NCBI RefSeq assembly: GCF_021347895.1 | Contig: NC_067116.1 | Coordinates: 38,087,677-38,151,676, forward strand | Reading direction: 5' to 3' | DNA: 64,000 nt | Origin: Acanthochromis polyacanthus | Taxonomy: Eukaryota > Chordata > Actinopteri > Pomacentridae | In this document: positions 25,291 through 45,800 of the stretch, one piece after another | How the letters are laid out: each line of letters opens with the position of its first letter | How positions within the stretch are numbered: position 1 is the stretch's first letter | Notes under the pieces: model-generated | Told to the model about the DNA's origin: nothing | The model's database searches: none | Seen by the model: the letters and a program-made list of their open reading frames with translations, nothing else | Made by a program: the position numbers and the translations under genes

Positions 25291-28200
25291 ATGATCTTCT
25301 TGATTGACTATTCTATAAAAGAAATACACCAGAGTTCTCTGCAGTTGTAATTTTTCACAATTTGTGGTGTATCTTTGTAAGAGTTTGTTTTATCCAAATC
25401 AATCAGCAGGTTATGATGTCTCACTGGAGGTTTACTGAGATCAAATGTGATGCAACAATGAGAACTAGTACACACATCCCTCTCAGCCTGTCTCAAGTGC
25501 ATACATAAGGCATCACAACATATGCATGGACAACAATCCCCCCTCTCACCTCCAGTTGCTTAGCAGCAGTGCATCCAGTACGTTAAACATTGGATTCATG
25601 ATCCCATATATCTCTTCTGGGACAAAGGTAGCCACGTGTCTCTAGACCTGAAACTAGCAGCCAGAGCCGTCCTAGTGATGTGGAGATCTGACTGCACTGT
25701 CCCAAAGGGTTATAGTCATTTTCTACCTGACACGGTTCACCACCGTTGCAGCAAGAGCAATGTGCAGCCACCATTTCTGCAGTCTTACTGACTGTTTAAA
25801 GTATGACTTCTGAAGCACTGTGTGTGGTATGTGGGCATACACACATACACACTCATACACAAGCTGTCATCTCTGGCAGATAAATAGCCTTTGTGTCCAG
25901 GGATGGTACAGCAGGGCACATCTGTCCTTGCAGTGTATCAGAGCAGGGTGCATTTTAGGTTCTATACACTCGGATGCAAGCAGACCTGAATGTTAAGCTG
26001 TGTTGTAGTTACTTTATTCTGAATGCATTTGGTTTTCTTATTACTAACACTTAAGTTCAACATCTTGCCAAGTGTCGGGGATGCCAATGTCACACACCTA
26101 CTTAAAGTTAAATTTGAGCTGCACTAACAGATGTAAATTGTTAGAACAAACTGCAGTCTTTCTGCACACAGTGTTTTGTTGAAATTGCTGAAAAGCAGTT
26201 TCATTTTCCAACCTTACATTGCAGTTCTTTCAGTGCCTGGTTTTGACAAACTCATAGTAGGAGGGTTTGTATACATAAGATTCAAATGGTGAGCTATAAT
26301 GGATAGCAGACAAAAAAAATTTAAGATGTTTATCATGGCTCCACATTAACTTTGGACAAGCAAACTTAGTTTTCTGTTGTTCAGCCACAAAAGTCACTTG
26401 TTCAGGTAAAAATGAAATATAGCCTTGTAATTTAGATAGTTATCACTGATTGTGTTATTATTTTGCAGACAACACAGTGTTCTTTTATACATCAGGCCCC
26501 TGGTCCACTCCCACTGCACACCATTTTAGAACCAGTGGTCTGGCCTATTTTGTCTGAGAGTATTTTCAACACCGACGACGTGACAGATGCATTGAGTTTA
26601 GGTAACGTCTGACTTGGCTTACAAGGTACTTCACCCCTCTGTCTACCTAGTTTGTAGACTGTTTGTTGCTTAGCTAATCTCCAAAATATTATTTTTAATC
26701 AGGAAACGGATGCATCGTTTCAAATTGGAATATGAATGTAGCAGTTAATCATTTACCTAAATAGCCAAGTAATATGTGACACCTGTATTTTTTCTGTTTT
26801 ATTTTTTTAAATTACCTTTAAGTTCATTTGGGCAAATACATTTCTGCTCCAATCACGCTACAAAACAATCCACTTGTCCCATGTAAGTGGGTAAGCCTTA
26901 ATGTCAAACCCTGCTTACTATGTCCAGCAATACTAAAATAGTGTTTTTAAGAGTGTCAGATATCATAAATGGCAGGCTTTTTATGTTATGTGCTGACTCT
27001 TGACTGCTGAGGAAGTAAGTCATGTCACGGATGCAACTCCCCCCCGTCATAGTGTGGTTGCCGTATGTTGGAATGCTCGAAGACGACATAATTTTCTCCT
27101 CCTCCCTCTTGCCTTCTTCTTCCCTGTGTGGGACGTGTCTGTGGCCTCCCTGTTTCTCTCCCTGTTTTCTGCCACTGTCTGTCCATATGGTAAACCTGTG
27201 CCTTCTTTCATTTGCAGACCAGTTTGAACTGGTTTTCAGGAAGGCACTTTTTGTCTCTCCTGAAATCTTTTGGACAAGAACTGTTTGGATGTCAGACTTT
27301 GAAAGACCTTGAGCCAGCTTTCTTAATCAGACATGCACGATTGCGTATACGTGCAGCGCTTTCAGTCCAGTGATCATTTAGGCTGTCCTTTCAGAATCTT
27401 GAAACGCAAACATGCACACGTGTTAATGCTCTCATTCTTGTACAAAAAGCATCATGTTGTATATTATACAATTTCAAGAGCATATGTAAGTGCTGGTTCT
27501 ATAATGAGTACATGGCCTACATTGGTGTACTTGGTGTAAACGGAGCACACTGCTGCTTTTCTGCTGTGTAATAGGTTTTTCCCTGAAATCTAAGTGGGTC
27601 TCTCATCCTCTGCTGTTACCATACCGAGTGAGATTTGGGTCAGCATCTGGGGCACTGGCAGTAGGACAGGAGATGCCTGTACACCTCAGGGTTGTCCCTG
27701 TATGCAGCTGGAAATATCAGCTAAATCAAACCAGAGTTGCAACTGCATCAGTAGTGAAGTAATTTTTAAAGAAAAAATGCACAATATATGATTCTAGATT
27801 CTGAAATTTGAAGATTTGATGAGGGTTGTCTTTGTCATTTGTAATAATTGAAATGTCTTTGGGTTTTCAAGTATTGGTTGGACAGACAAGACATTTGACA
27901 ATACCGTTTAAGGCTTCTGGAAGTTTCGATTGGCATTTTCTAGATACATATTTTATCATTCTTGTGTAAATTAGGGAAATTACCAGCTGATGAATCACTA
28001 ATGAAATAGTAATTTATTGCATCCTTAAATTCAGCGTTACACATTTTCGGTTACACACTTAACAACACAGTGCATCATGGGTGTGTCTTCAAGTATTATT
28101 AATAATCTATATTTGCGTGCTGCAGATCAGTAGTATAACCTGTTCTTCAAAGACTAAAATACCGCAGGGTTCTTTATTTTTAGTTTGTACTGGTTGCACT

Positions 28201-28700
28201 TCTGTGACGTTATACTTCATAGAATTACAGTGCGGAATTCAATTGCACTTTTGGATATAATGGCAGTCTGTTGAACAAAATGTGATTATACATGCTTTAA
28301 AACGTCACATGCCCTAGGTGGGACTGATTGAGTGCTTTTTGAGTTAAGCAGCTGCCATTTAAGCTTGTTAAATCTCAACTTCACCTGAGCGTTGTTGCAC
28401 ATTCATGTTAGTTGATTTGGTTCAGCTCCATCAGTCGCTCTTGGCAGACCATTCCCTCTCAGACAAAGGCACCCTGTGATGTCCGTTAAAGCTTAGACCC
28501 AGCACTGCTAGCGTTCACTTTTATAGTTTCAATTTGAGGTTTTATATGTACCTCAGCTAAGGTAATGCGACCTATCACTCTTACCTCACCTACTACTTCA
28601 CAATGCATGCAGGGCTGCTTTTTTGCTGGCTGCATTACACTACACATGAAACACGTTAACATTTGTGCGTTCTTTACATTGGGCATTTTTTATTTTACAT
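25291..28700. other. gatad2a intron 1, distal part
   Basis: No supportable exon. The interval contains ordinary AT-rich intron and short low-complexity runs only. Confidence 0.4.
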
Positions 28701-28779
28701 TTTTCTTATTGTTTATTTTTACTTATTACACATTTTTGCTTATTTATCTGTATTTGTGGTATTGGGACCTGTACTCTCT

Positions 28780-28836
28780 CTACTGCAACAACCAAATGTC
28801 CCCTCTGGGATTATTGAAGTACTTCTATTCTGTTAC
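28780..28836 (+). mobile_element. LINE 3-prime tail (plus strand)
   Basis: CTACTGCAACAACCAAATGT then CCCCTCTGGGATTATTGAAG then TACTTCTATTCTG is the typical 3-prime end of fish non-LTR elements (GGGAT-AATAAAGTA-TTCTATTCTG). Only the end is recognised. Confidence 0.5.
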
Positions 28837-29149
28837 TGCCCTCTGAAATGCCACAGCATTCACATGTTACTCTTTTGTTGTTTTGGCAATGTTGCCAAGA
28901 TGTTGAATCCTGAAGATAAGACTCTCAAAATTCATAGTAACCTGCATAGAGTTATATAGCAGACCCCTAAAAGGATGCAGTAGGAGTGGACGATTTGCTG
29001 ATTTTTATATCATGGTCGATCCTAATTTGGCATATAATCTGCTTCATGGGAATTATACAGATTGTGTCATTATTGTTGGTATATGTAAGTATTTTATTGT
29101 GAAAGTTCAGTTTCTGTTAACCAGCTACCACCAGTCTCATGTTTCTTAA

Positions 29150-29880
29150 CCTGTGGGCTGGCTCGGTCACAATTGTAGGTTTCTCATTGTCATTCAGCTG
29201 CCCTCCAATAAGTGTCTCATCCAGTCAGCCTCTCATCCTGCGGACAGACTCCAACTCCACCATCTTGGACTGCATCTGGCGACTGTAGTCCTTGTTGTGC
29301 TTTCTGGGAGATCCACTGCAAACTGGAAGGCCACTCCAGCCACAACCGGCAGCAGGCATGAACTGATTCGAGTGCTATACCAACCTCACAGAGGCCACAG
29401 AACAGAATATGGAGGCAATGTTCCCGCTTGTAAAAAAGATAGGTTACCATTGCCGTCTTCAGCCCAAGCTGGTAGAGTTGGAGTCTGCCTGTGGGAGGTT
29501 CACTGGTGAGGCTGCTGAATGACATCAAGGACTGCCACGACGATGACCTGACCAGCCTGTGGGTAGAGGAACACAAGACTAAACCGCTCAGGACTGACTG
29601 GTTAGCAGCAACTTAGCTTTCCAAAGAAGCCTCAAAGCAATGCAGATATGAACCACAGTTTCTATTGAGGACTTCTACAATTCAATCACAGCAAAAATTG
29701 AATCAGAGATATGCGAGTTGGCCTCGAGTTCAGGGGTCAGTCTTTGTATCCACTCAACCTAAATTTTCAGATTGTGGATTGTGATTCTATCCCCCAAAAT
29801 TGTCATATTTTCTTCTTTAAAAAAAATCTAACAAAGCAAAAGTTTCCTTTGGGATTAGTAAAGTTCTATCTTATTTTAAA
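29150..29880. repeat. Possible retroelement remnant ending in a LINE-like tail
   Basis: About 430 bp (29150-29600) are less AT-rich than the flanks and keep overlapping open frames on both strands. A tail CCTTTGGGATTAGTAAAGTT plus CTATCTTATTTT follows at 29847-29876. The tail looks like a LINE 3-prime end. The upstream part has no domain I can name, so linking the two is an inference. Confidence 0.3.
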
Positions 29881-30166
29881 TTATGCTTCAGTCAGATTGT
29901 CAAGATGTGCGATACAATATGTTTAAATTGTGCAAAATAATAATCAATTTGAGTTACACTTTTTCAATAAAAGTAAATAAAACACTAAGAAAAACAAAAC
30001 TACAGACTGTGCTGTTAAAGTGTACCTGGAGCTGTATGCTACCACAATTAGACCTTTACCTTGCTGTCATCTCCAACCAGTTGTTTTTGCCTATTTGTTT
30101 GTTTTGTAAATGTATTCAAACTGTTTGTCACTGTTTGATGTTTTTCTCTCCAGGGTGAGAGCAGCC

Positions 30167-37185
<7,019 letters not shown>

Positions 37186-39860
37186 TGCAATCTTACTCCC
37201 TACTGACACATAACTATTAGCCCTCTTAATATCAATAACAGCCATTCTCATTACTGTTCTTATCCTTTCTGTGGACTCTGGCCAAAATGGCACAGGAGAG
37301 AATCAGCCTCTTTTCTTGTGGAGTAGAGGTGTTCTTACACCTCTTTCCCATGATCTTCTGCTACCTTCTTCCTTATCTCAATCCTTCCCCAAGTGGAGTT
37401 GTGCTTTGACAGCTTCAGGGATACAAGGAACATGTCGAATAGAAAATTGGGTACCTTGTTTTTTTGAGGGTTGTTGTTGACATGGACGTGTACAATTTTA
37501 CAAACTTCTGCAGAGATGTTGCCTCTCCCTCCCTGTATATTGGTTGAACCTCCCAGTTGCACCGAGACGATGTTCACTCAAGCTCCCTGAGCTCTCCTGC
37601 CTCTGGATTAGGCAGGGAAAAGTAATAATCACTATTATACACAATAAAATATTCGCCTTACGTCCTGCCCCTAGTCTGAGCCAGTCAGACTCAGGCCCGC
37701 GCGGTGGCCGAACCGAACTTAACTGAAGACCTCATCACACGGATTGTTGTTGAGCTTCGAGGACCATCCACGGAATAATAACTGCTTCAGCTTTGCAAAA
37801 ATGAATAAAATAAAGGTAAAAAAAAAGACTGTTAAAAAAAAAAAAAAAAAAAGGATCTCTATCTACACACAGACTGCCTCTTCTCTCTAACCTACAGCGT
37901 GTATAGTAGAGAAGTTGATGTGTGTTGGATTATTTTGTATGGCTGAATGTTAGGATTTTGTCTTTTCTTCTGTAAGTCATATACTGTGTTTGGAATATTG
38001 TGCTCCCTGATACTTTGGAAGTGGCCTCTTGTCGAGGTCTGAATTTACAGGCTAATGTTACTGTTGAGGTGGTTTTACATCTGCTGGGTTCCATGTTGTG
38101 GCCTACTTTTAAATACTTTGTTTTTTCTAAGATGAAGAGGAAGAATACAGATTAAGGTTTCACTGACTCATGTAAAAACACGGAGCATATGTTTGGAGGA
38201 CTATTCTTATTGAATATTGTAAAATAAACCTTCCAAAGAACTAGTGGAGCCCAAATGGAATCCCTTCTGCTAGAAGGTTTCTAGTTTATTTGAACCCTCT
38301 CTGGATATAAACATGAATTCATGCTAAACTGAGGGGGTGTAAGGAATGTCATATTTTTGACATTGTTTTTGCTTTTAGTCATAGGTTGTGGTGCATTATT
38401 TTTCTTCTATAGACAAACTTGTCTGAATTTATTTATAGGGTCATGTTAGTAAAGACATATGCTTATGCCCTAAGTTTGAATGGATCTTAAAAATTTGTTT
38501 TCTCTCGTGTGTCAAGTGGCTCCCATGCACCCTTACGATTGGTCTGAGAGAAGCTGGACAGCTTTCAGAATGTAGTTATGCAAAAACCCCTATAGCAACA
38601 AATGACATGAACTTCTTAGTCTTTAACATTAAGGTGTGTAATGATTTCTGTCAGGTCATTGAATTGAGCTAACTCTGCCTTTCACGTGAGCTATATTGCA
38701 TTTTTATCAGGTTGCAGCAGCACAGGATAAGCTAGTGAAGTACAATATGTCCCACATTGAACAGGGGAATTCCCACCCGCTCATGGATTTGACTTATTTA
38801 GCTACCATGTGCTGTTTTTCTTTCATTTCATTCGCTGGGGTGGTCCGGTTGCATCAACTCTACCCCTCAATAGTGGCTTTAGAGTTATGTGCCCTATTGG
38901 GGAATGTCAGTAAATGAACGATGTGTTGAATTTAGTCAGTAAAAACATCTGCTGTTTTGTTTGTTGTATATTTAAAGAAAAAAGTGGCTGACCACCCCAG
39001 CAGTTTTTTCCACATCCTGTATCATTTTTTAATTTTTTTTTGTCCTTGTCACATTGAAATATTACTCATCATGAACCCGATGTCTTGCTCCCTCTCCCCC
39101 TTTGTCATTTCACCCCTGAGTTCATCAACACAACCATGAGGTGATCGAACACGGCATTGTAAGACTTTGTGTCGTCCACTCTTTAGCTCACTGGTTTATC
39201 TCGGCCTCCGTGCTTAGAAAACACAGTGCACTGCGTTGGGTTAAATGGGGCATCAGTTGAAGTTTCTCCCTTTGTGCTGGGGTATCATCACTGTACACCT
39301 GGGTTTCATTTAGGATGGTGCAACAAAAAACTCTCTGCTGGTGGAAATACGAGCAAAGTGATTTTTAATTTAAATCGCTCGAGATCTTTGTATTTCTGTC
39401 TCAAAGTAGCATCAGATTATTCCAGGTTGTCTGTACATTCCTGACAGGCAGAAGGTAGCAGCCCGCGTCTTGTGGATGCAAAAAAAAGTAATATTAATAA
39501 TAAATAAAGCAATCTGGAACAGGATTTTGTGCCCTGCTAAGTGTAACCCTGTGCTGTCCTGACTACTGCCTGCTGCTGCTGTTTGACAACGATATCACCA
39601 TTCCGTTTGTTTGGGGTCGACGCGCTGCTAAATGCAGTGCAGCCCAAATGGAAAAGAAAACAGTGTATGAGAAATATTTGTTTGTTTTTTTGGAATTTTT
39701 TTTCTGCTCTATCAAATAATAAAACTAATTTTAACCCCTCTTTATGGCTGGCTTGCCTGTTTACTTGTGAACTGTAACATTTCTCTACGTGACTCGGTGT
39801 GCATTTAGAATGCTAAATTGCTCTGAACAAAATAAAATGGTACAATAACTTTGAAAATAA
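37186..39860 (+). other. gatad2a: gatad2a 3-prime UTR
   Basis: Non-coding sequence after the TAA stop at 37183-37185. Polyadenylation hexamers occur at about 37804, 38222 and 39717, and at 39831-39836; the last precedes a T/G-rich stretch and is the likely distal end. A run of 19 A residues at 37834-37852 lies inside. It would cause false 3-prime ends in oligo-dT cDNA, so transcripts ending there need care. Confidence 0.55.
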
Positions 39861-40499
39861 TGTTTGTAAAGCTTGTAATCTTCAATGGTGAGGCTCTCGT
39901 AGTGATTATTGTGAGGCTTTTGTGTTGGATTCATCATACATGGGTTGCTTTTATGCTTTTTTTGTGTCTGCCCGCTGCAAGTCAGTTTCTGGGAGTTGCG
40001 TCAACACCGCTGAGTGAAGCTTAGAAATGAGCATTTAAGAAAGAAAGGATGGAGCAACTACAGTTTATAGTCCTGGCATGAATTCACTGCTGCTCTGATG
40101 GTTATCTTTCTGTCAAATAGGGAGCTATCAAGACAGAATTTTAAAAAAGTTTTTCACTAGGCTTTGGAGTAAAGAAGTGCAACCTTAATTCAAACACTAA
40201 ATCAATGCGGAAAGGTTCAAAAGACGCACTCCAGTGCATATTTTACGTTTTTAATTTGTCCATGTTGTGTGTGTGTTTTTTTTAAAAAATATGCTAGAAG
40301 ATATTTGAGCAAAATAAGCGGTCAACATTATGGCCGAGCATTTCCACTTCAAAAATGAAATATACGGATGACTTTCTCAACACTGATTCGGGCTTCTGTG
40401 GTTTAATGTGTGACCATAAAACTAAAGAATCATTAAATCCTGTAATTTCCCAGGTGGGGTCTTCCTTGGTTTTATTCTTCTTGAAGGCTAGTTTCTGAC

Positions 40500-41086
40500 T
40501 GGTTTTAAACATGCACCGTTGAAATACTTTAATAATATAAGTTATCAGTGTTTAGCATGCACTGTTCAAAAAAATACATTTTCTTTCTAATTTTTTACAA
40601 TTGATGTTGTGTGTAGTTTTTAAATAGACACAACATCAATAAAATATAAAAAATAGACTGAATTGTAATGCCTAATTTAAAATAAAATAACTGTTAAAAA
40701 CAAACAATTATATTCCCTTTTATCTTATTTCTAATATATATATATATATTAATAATGTCTTTTCTAGCCTTGCTCTTATATATAATTGTCTTTTTTGGGC
40801 TTCCTTATATTCAATGATGGATATTTATATGTTTAAAAACAATAGCTATAGTAATAATAAATACTGTTTAATTAGAAAGGTACATTGTTTCCCTGGAAAT
40901 CACCAATTTTAAATATACTGATCTAATTATGCAGTATATATTATATATTATTGCTAAAGTTACTGTTTTTATACACATATCCTTCATCCCATCTAAAATT
41001 TAAAAAGAAACAAAAAAGATAATTATATATAAAACCAGGGCTAGAAAATACATTATTTTAAATGATTAATTATCATTACAATTATG

Positions 41087-41118
<32 letters not shown>

Positions 41119-41130
41119 CATTTTTATATC
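40500..41130. repeat. Very AT-rich spacer with TA microsatellites and a hairpin
   Basis: (TA)n runs lie at 40734-40750 and 41093-41117. A perfect 13-bp inverted repeat, ATTGATGTTGTGT (40600-40612) and ACACAACATCAAT (40628-40640), encloses a 15-nt loop. No gene is supported between 39870 and 42340. Confidence 0.75.
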
Positions 41131-42339
41131 TAATTTTTTTTTTTACTTTGCAGAAAGATTTCACAGTGTTGCTGCAGTGAGTGAAGACAGACAAGTATAC
41201 AATGATAGTAAAAAGTTCAATCCAAGCCATTTGAAGGTCAGTAGGGATTATTTTAATTTTTAAAAATAATCTGAATATGTATATAACGTTGATACCCAGA
41301 GATAAGTTCATGGCGATTTGATCAATGACCAGAGAGGAAATTGCAATAGTTCTGCATTGAATCTGTATTTGCATTTCCATATACAAAAAAATGCCAATAA
41401 ACCACATTCAGCACAAGCAAATTGAAGTTTGTCCTCCGTGTACACTCACAGCACTGTTCAGTATCGATGTGAGGCTGCTTTATTGTTCAAATGCTTACCA
41501 CGTAAATTTAATACAACAAACCAAATTCCCATCATGCTATGTTCTCTTATGTCTTTTTCTCTCTCCCCTTGTTGCTGTAACCTACAATCTCTGCTATGTT
41601 TTCTTTTTTTTTATCACCCCTAGATGGCAGAGTACACTAACATTCCCTCCACTTTTGATTGCCTTCAATTGTCCTCAGAGGAATTTAATCCTTCTAACAG
41701 GTGCATTTGTGTGTAAGCTGGCAGAAAAACAAAAGCAAAAGGACTTGCTTGTGTGTTTTTTTTTTGTTTTTGTTCTTTTTCGCCTTAATCCGTAAACCAG
41801 ACAGACTTTGAGCTGGACGGAGCGGTCACAATGTGGGGAGGAAAAAGAAAAGAGAAAGTGGGCTATTGTTTTATCACCACGACCTACTTCTGAGCTTCAC
41901 TCCCTGGCAGCTGCAGGTTCTCCATGTGATGGTGCTATACATATCCCTCCTGTGTGTGTGTGCAACTGTCTGTATGTTTATTACTACATGCTCACGTTTT
42001 AATGAGCCTTTTTTTGTCTCTCTCTCTCTCATCAGCTGCCCTAAATCCATATGATGAGCTTGCATGCATCAAATTCCTACTGGGGAGGCCATTGTTTATC
42101 ATTTCATTTGTGCTCTAAATGCAAATTGCTGTTACTCAAGGTGCTATTTATCTCAGTTTAGGTAATGTCTTCATTTATCCTCCAGCATCATATGAAAGCA
42201 CTGAAGTGTTTCCTCACTCTGCTCTAGATTCAACATCAAGGGATCCTTTTGCCAGCAAGCAGTGTGCACGAATATGCGTCTGTGTTGGTGTGAATTGTGT
42301 GTGTGATGCTGCTGCTGCACCCTACAAGACTGAACAGCT
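41131..42339. other. Intergenic spacer upstream of the unnamed gene
   Basis: AT-rich at first, rising in GC towards 42300. It contains several T-rich runs and a (TC) run near 42017-42031. No exon supported. Confidence 0.4.
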
Positions 42340-42738
42340 CTGATCGTGGCTGCCAGAGCCAATCAGCCGGCGAGCACCGTGCCTCCTGATTCTTAATTGG
42401 CTGGATTTCCCGGCGAGCGCAGCTGATACACAGAGCCAGCTGGTTTTATCAGAGAATGAGCCGGGGCCACAGTGGGGAAAGAGGCAGAGAGGAGAGGCAG
42501 AGATACAGAGGCAAGATTCAGAGTGCAGTAATTACCTACCAGCGTCTGAGCCAATCAAGAGCTGCAGGGACAGAGGCAGAGGCAGGAAAGCCCATTTAGA
42601 TTCCCAGTCTATTCCCAGGCAAAAAGAGCTTAGACAGTGTGTTTATTGAATCAGAGAGAAAAGGAAGGGTTTTCTTTGGAGCGACACATCTCATCCTTTT
42701 TTTCCTCACATTTGCCGAGTCGTGCTGGGTGAAAACAG
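42340..42738 (+). promoter_or_regulatory. Promoter-like region and 5-prime UTR of an unidentified gene
   Basis: CCAAT boxes stand at 42359-42363 and 42551-42555, and the inverted form ATTGG at 42396-42400. The stretch is GC-richer and purine-rich, unlike the AT-rich sequence before it, and leads straight into an ATG followed by a splice donor. No TATA box is evident. Transcription is inferred, not shown. Confidence 0.35.
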
Positions 42739-42806
42739 ATGGACAAGATGAACCACAGCTCAGCTGAGGCAGAGGCTGAAACCATAGAACCCCTGCGTTA
42801 CCTCAG
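42739..42806 (+). CDS. Candidate first coding exon of an unrecognised gene
   Basis: ATG at 42739 opens 22 codons (starting MDKMNHSSAEAEAET and closing EPLRYL) and then meets a consensus donor, CCTCAG|GTAGGT, in phase 2. A second ATG three codons later has A at minus 3 and may be the better start. The peptide is short, acidic and shows no domain or signal sequence. I could not find a following exon in the remaining 21 kb, so either the next exon lies beyond the window or this is not a gene. I do not recognise it. Confidence 0.35.
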
Positions 42807-45800
42807 GTAGGTTCTATTCTAATGCGTTCTGGAGCTCTTTTTGCTTCTTCTCCTCTGTTCTGAACTGTTCTTTTTTTTCCTGTCCACGCTGTTGCTGCCA
42901 GTTCTCATGACAGCTATGAAATCTGTGCAGTGTGAGAAAGAGAGCAATACTGAGAGAAGCACAAAAACTTCACATTCATGTTACAGTCTGCTCAGCTTTT
43001 AAAGGTAATGGGATTAGACGGAATAATGAGGGATGAATTATTTAAGTGAAAGCAAACGTTAAGATACATTGATCTTCCTGCAGAAACTTCCGTACCGCTT
43101 TGCCAGTCTTGAATTTTCCTCTTTACTCTCTTCCACTCCATTGAAGCCTCAAATTGGATTCCAAATGTGGGCTGTTATTGAATCGGGAGGTCCGTGTTTC
43201 ATCTAATTTGGCATTAGCAGGTTACATATTACCATCCTAACCGAGCGTCTTATTATTCAGTGTCTTCCTGGATGAGATGTGTAATTATTTTGTTATGCAA
43301 TCCTTGCTGCTGCTGTAGCGCCACTTTTACTTTCTGAGTGCCGGGAAGAAGGAGAACAGGTGAAACTGACAAGTGCTTATGGCCTGAATGGGCTGTCAGA
43401 GATGCACTTTATGTTGTAATACAGGTAAGCAGCTATATCGAGGACTATATTTGGATTTTAAATGATAATCTAGAATCCTTTTTGCCTTTAGTTACTGCCA
43501 TCAAACTTGTGACACACACAGAAAAATGCAGCTTGTATGAGAACACGGAAATAATGTTCCTAGAGTCACCAGCGGATTAAGGAAGCGTGCTCAGAAAGCA
43601 GCAATCCACTGGGAGAAAACAGCTCATTTAGCTTCTTGTTTTGGTGATTAAGGTTTTGAACAGCTGCATGTGGGCAGGTGGTTAATTTGAGGCAGAAGCG
43701 GCTCTGAGTTTGTTATTACAGAATTAGAATTTTGGATGCACAGCCACGTAAATGCATTAAAGTACATGCTAGAATGGGAGTTTTACACATCAATGTCTAT
43801 CACTGGGGAAAAAAAACACAAAACAACACATGATCTCTGAGTTTGTGGCATCAGTTTTTCTACATCAAAAGAAAAAAAAAGAGAAAATGTCAATTGTGAG
43901 TCCAACAGTCTTATATTGCTGCACTGGAGGCTCTTTTAACCACACTAGCATTCCCATTAAAGCTTTAATTACTGTGCGCCACCTGACCAAATGATTGCAA
44001 CAGCAACTGGAGGAAACAAAACACACACGGCCACCTGTCACAGATAATGGTGCATATCAAGCCCTGTGAAACACACTCAATGGTGTTAAATTATATCCAG
44101 TGGGGTGGCAGAATTAGTGTGAATGCTTGGATGCCCTCTGGTCTTTGCTGTTTTTGTCCCTGGCTAATCTACCTTAAACTGGGTGTGTTTGTCACCCAGG
44201 AGGAAGCATCACTGTGCTCTTTCTTCCTTCAGTGCACCTCAAATAGGATGATGTGCTTAGTTTAGTCGAGACAGATGGCTTCCTACTTTTTTTCCCTTTC
44301 TGTTTATCTTGTAAAAAATATGCATTACTCTGAGAGACTGTGACTGATTTTACGATATGCTTCTAGAAACATCTCCATATATTGTACTATACCTCAGCTC
44401 TGACGCCAACATTCGCACTCCTGGTGATTGATTTCACTGCTCGAGGCCCTCGACATCCGTCTCCTTCACTCGCTCCATATTATTGCCACGTAATCTGTGC
44501 ATGTACCTACAGCTCATATCTATTCTGGGAGCTTATTTTACTCTCCTCAGTAACATATGTAATTGCGCTCTCTGCTCTGGCTGCATTTGCGTTCTTGTGC
44601 CAGTGTGCTGACATCCAGACGCTGGAAGATTAACAGTCACCCAGGAGGCTTCGTCCCAGTCGTCAACCTCTCAGATCTCTGCATTCTGCTTGGAGTTGGC
44701 TGGCGGGTCAATTAACGCAGTCAGTTAAAGTGCATATACACTGTTGCACTGGCTACAGCTGTTTTCGTTGTCAAGGTTTCATGTATGTGGATATGTGGAT
44801 GTGTACATGTGTGCAGGCATGTGGACATATTGTATGTGCCCTTCATGGTTATTTGCTTTTTAAATTACCCACTGGTTCAGGACTCATGCTCAAATAACAT
44901 CTAAATATTCCTGCCAGTGAAGTTAATCGCTAACAGGCAGCTGTTTCAGCAACACGCTTAAGCAAAAATTAGGATTTTGCAAACAATGATCGCCGTCTGT
45001 CACCGCAGGGCTCCACATTTCTCCAGAGTCAACCTTGTGATAAAGCCGTTCAATGATCTGATATAATTATATAGAAATTGTAAGCAATGTTTGTGCCAGA
45101 GGCAAGCAGGAACCCATTAAGTTAATGCACTAAACTCTCAATATGTCACAATCCTGCTGTTTTAGTGTGATAATGGTTTGAACGACAGAAAGACCAGAAT
45201 TGACTCCAAGTGTTTAACACACAGAAAACCAAACTGCACACTCACACATGATGCAACAGAGGATGTGTATGACAAATTCTGGAGTAAGCAGGTGTGGAAG
45301 TAGCCCCAGCATTAAAGTGCACATATTTCTCTGGCACCTCACTCGATGTTTTGCCTGCGGTGGTGGATAACCTGTAAATGTTTTCGTTGGTTTTTGAGCC
45401 TCGGATTTGGCACAGTTGCTGCTTCTGAGAGATCAGATGAGTCAAATCGCAGAGGGCAAGTTTTGGAGCATGTGTGTTGTGTGATTTATTCAGGTATACA
45501 ACATCTTCCTTTCAAAGAGAGAAAAAGGCGCAAAGGCCTGACTGTTTTCCAAGCAAACTGTACTCAGTGGCATTTTTTAAAGAGTGACTCAAGAAGTAGT
45601 AACGTCTTTTCTTCTTTATAGAGCTTTCGGAGTTTTTCTCCTCTCTCTGCTCTGACAGTGATTGCTATTTGGGCTCCTTGCGCCTCTTTTCCCCCTTTGC
45701 TCGCCACACCAAAAGCCTGCAAACCAGTCACACAGAGAAATGTCAGACTTTCCTGAGATGTTCCTGTCTGTCTTTCCACTTGCTGCTCTGCCTAGCCGTC

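Noticed and set aside
30110..30166. Upstream extension of the gatad2a reading frame to 30110
   Set aside because: These bases are the intron end: the pyrimidine tract and CAG acceptor at 30151-30153 precede the exon, and the protein family starts at the ATG at 30167.
43338..43424. Second exon for the gene starting at 42739
   Set aside because: Although a GTAAGC donor follows, joining in phase 2 through either nearby acceptor brings an immediate stop.
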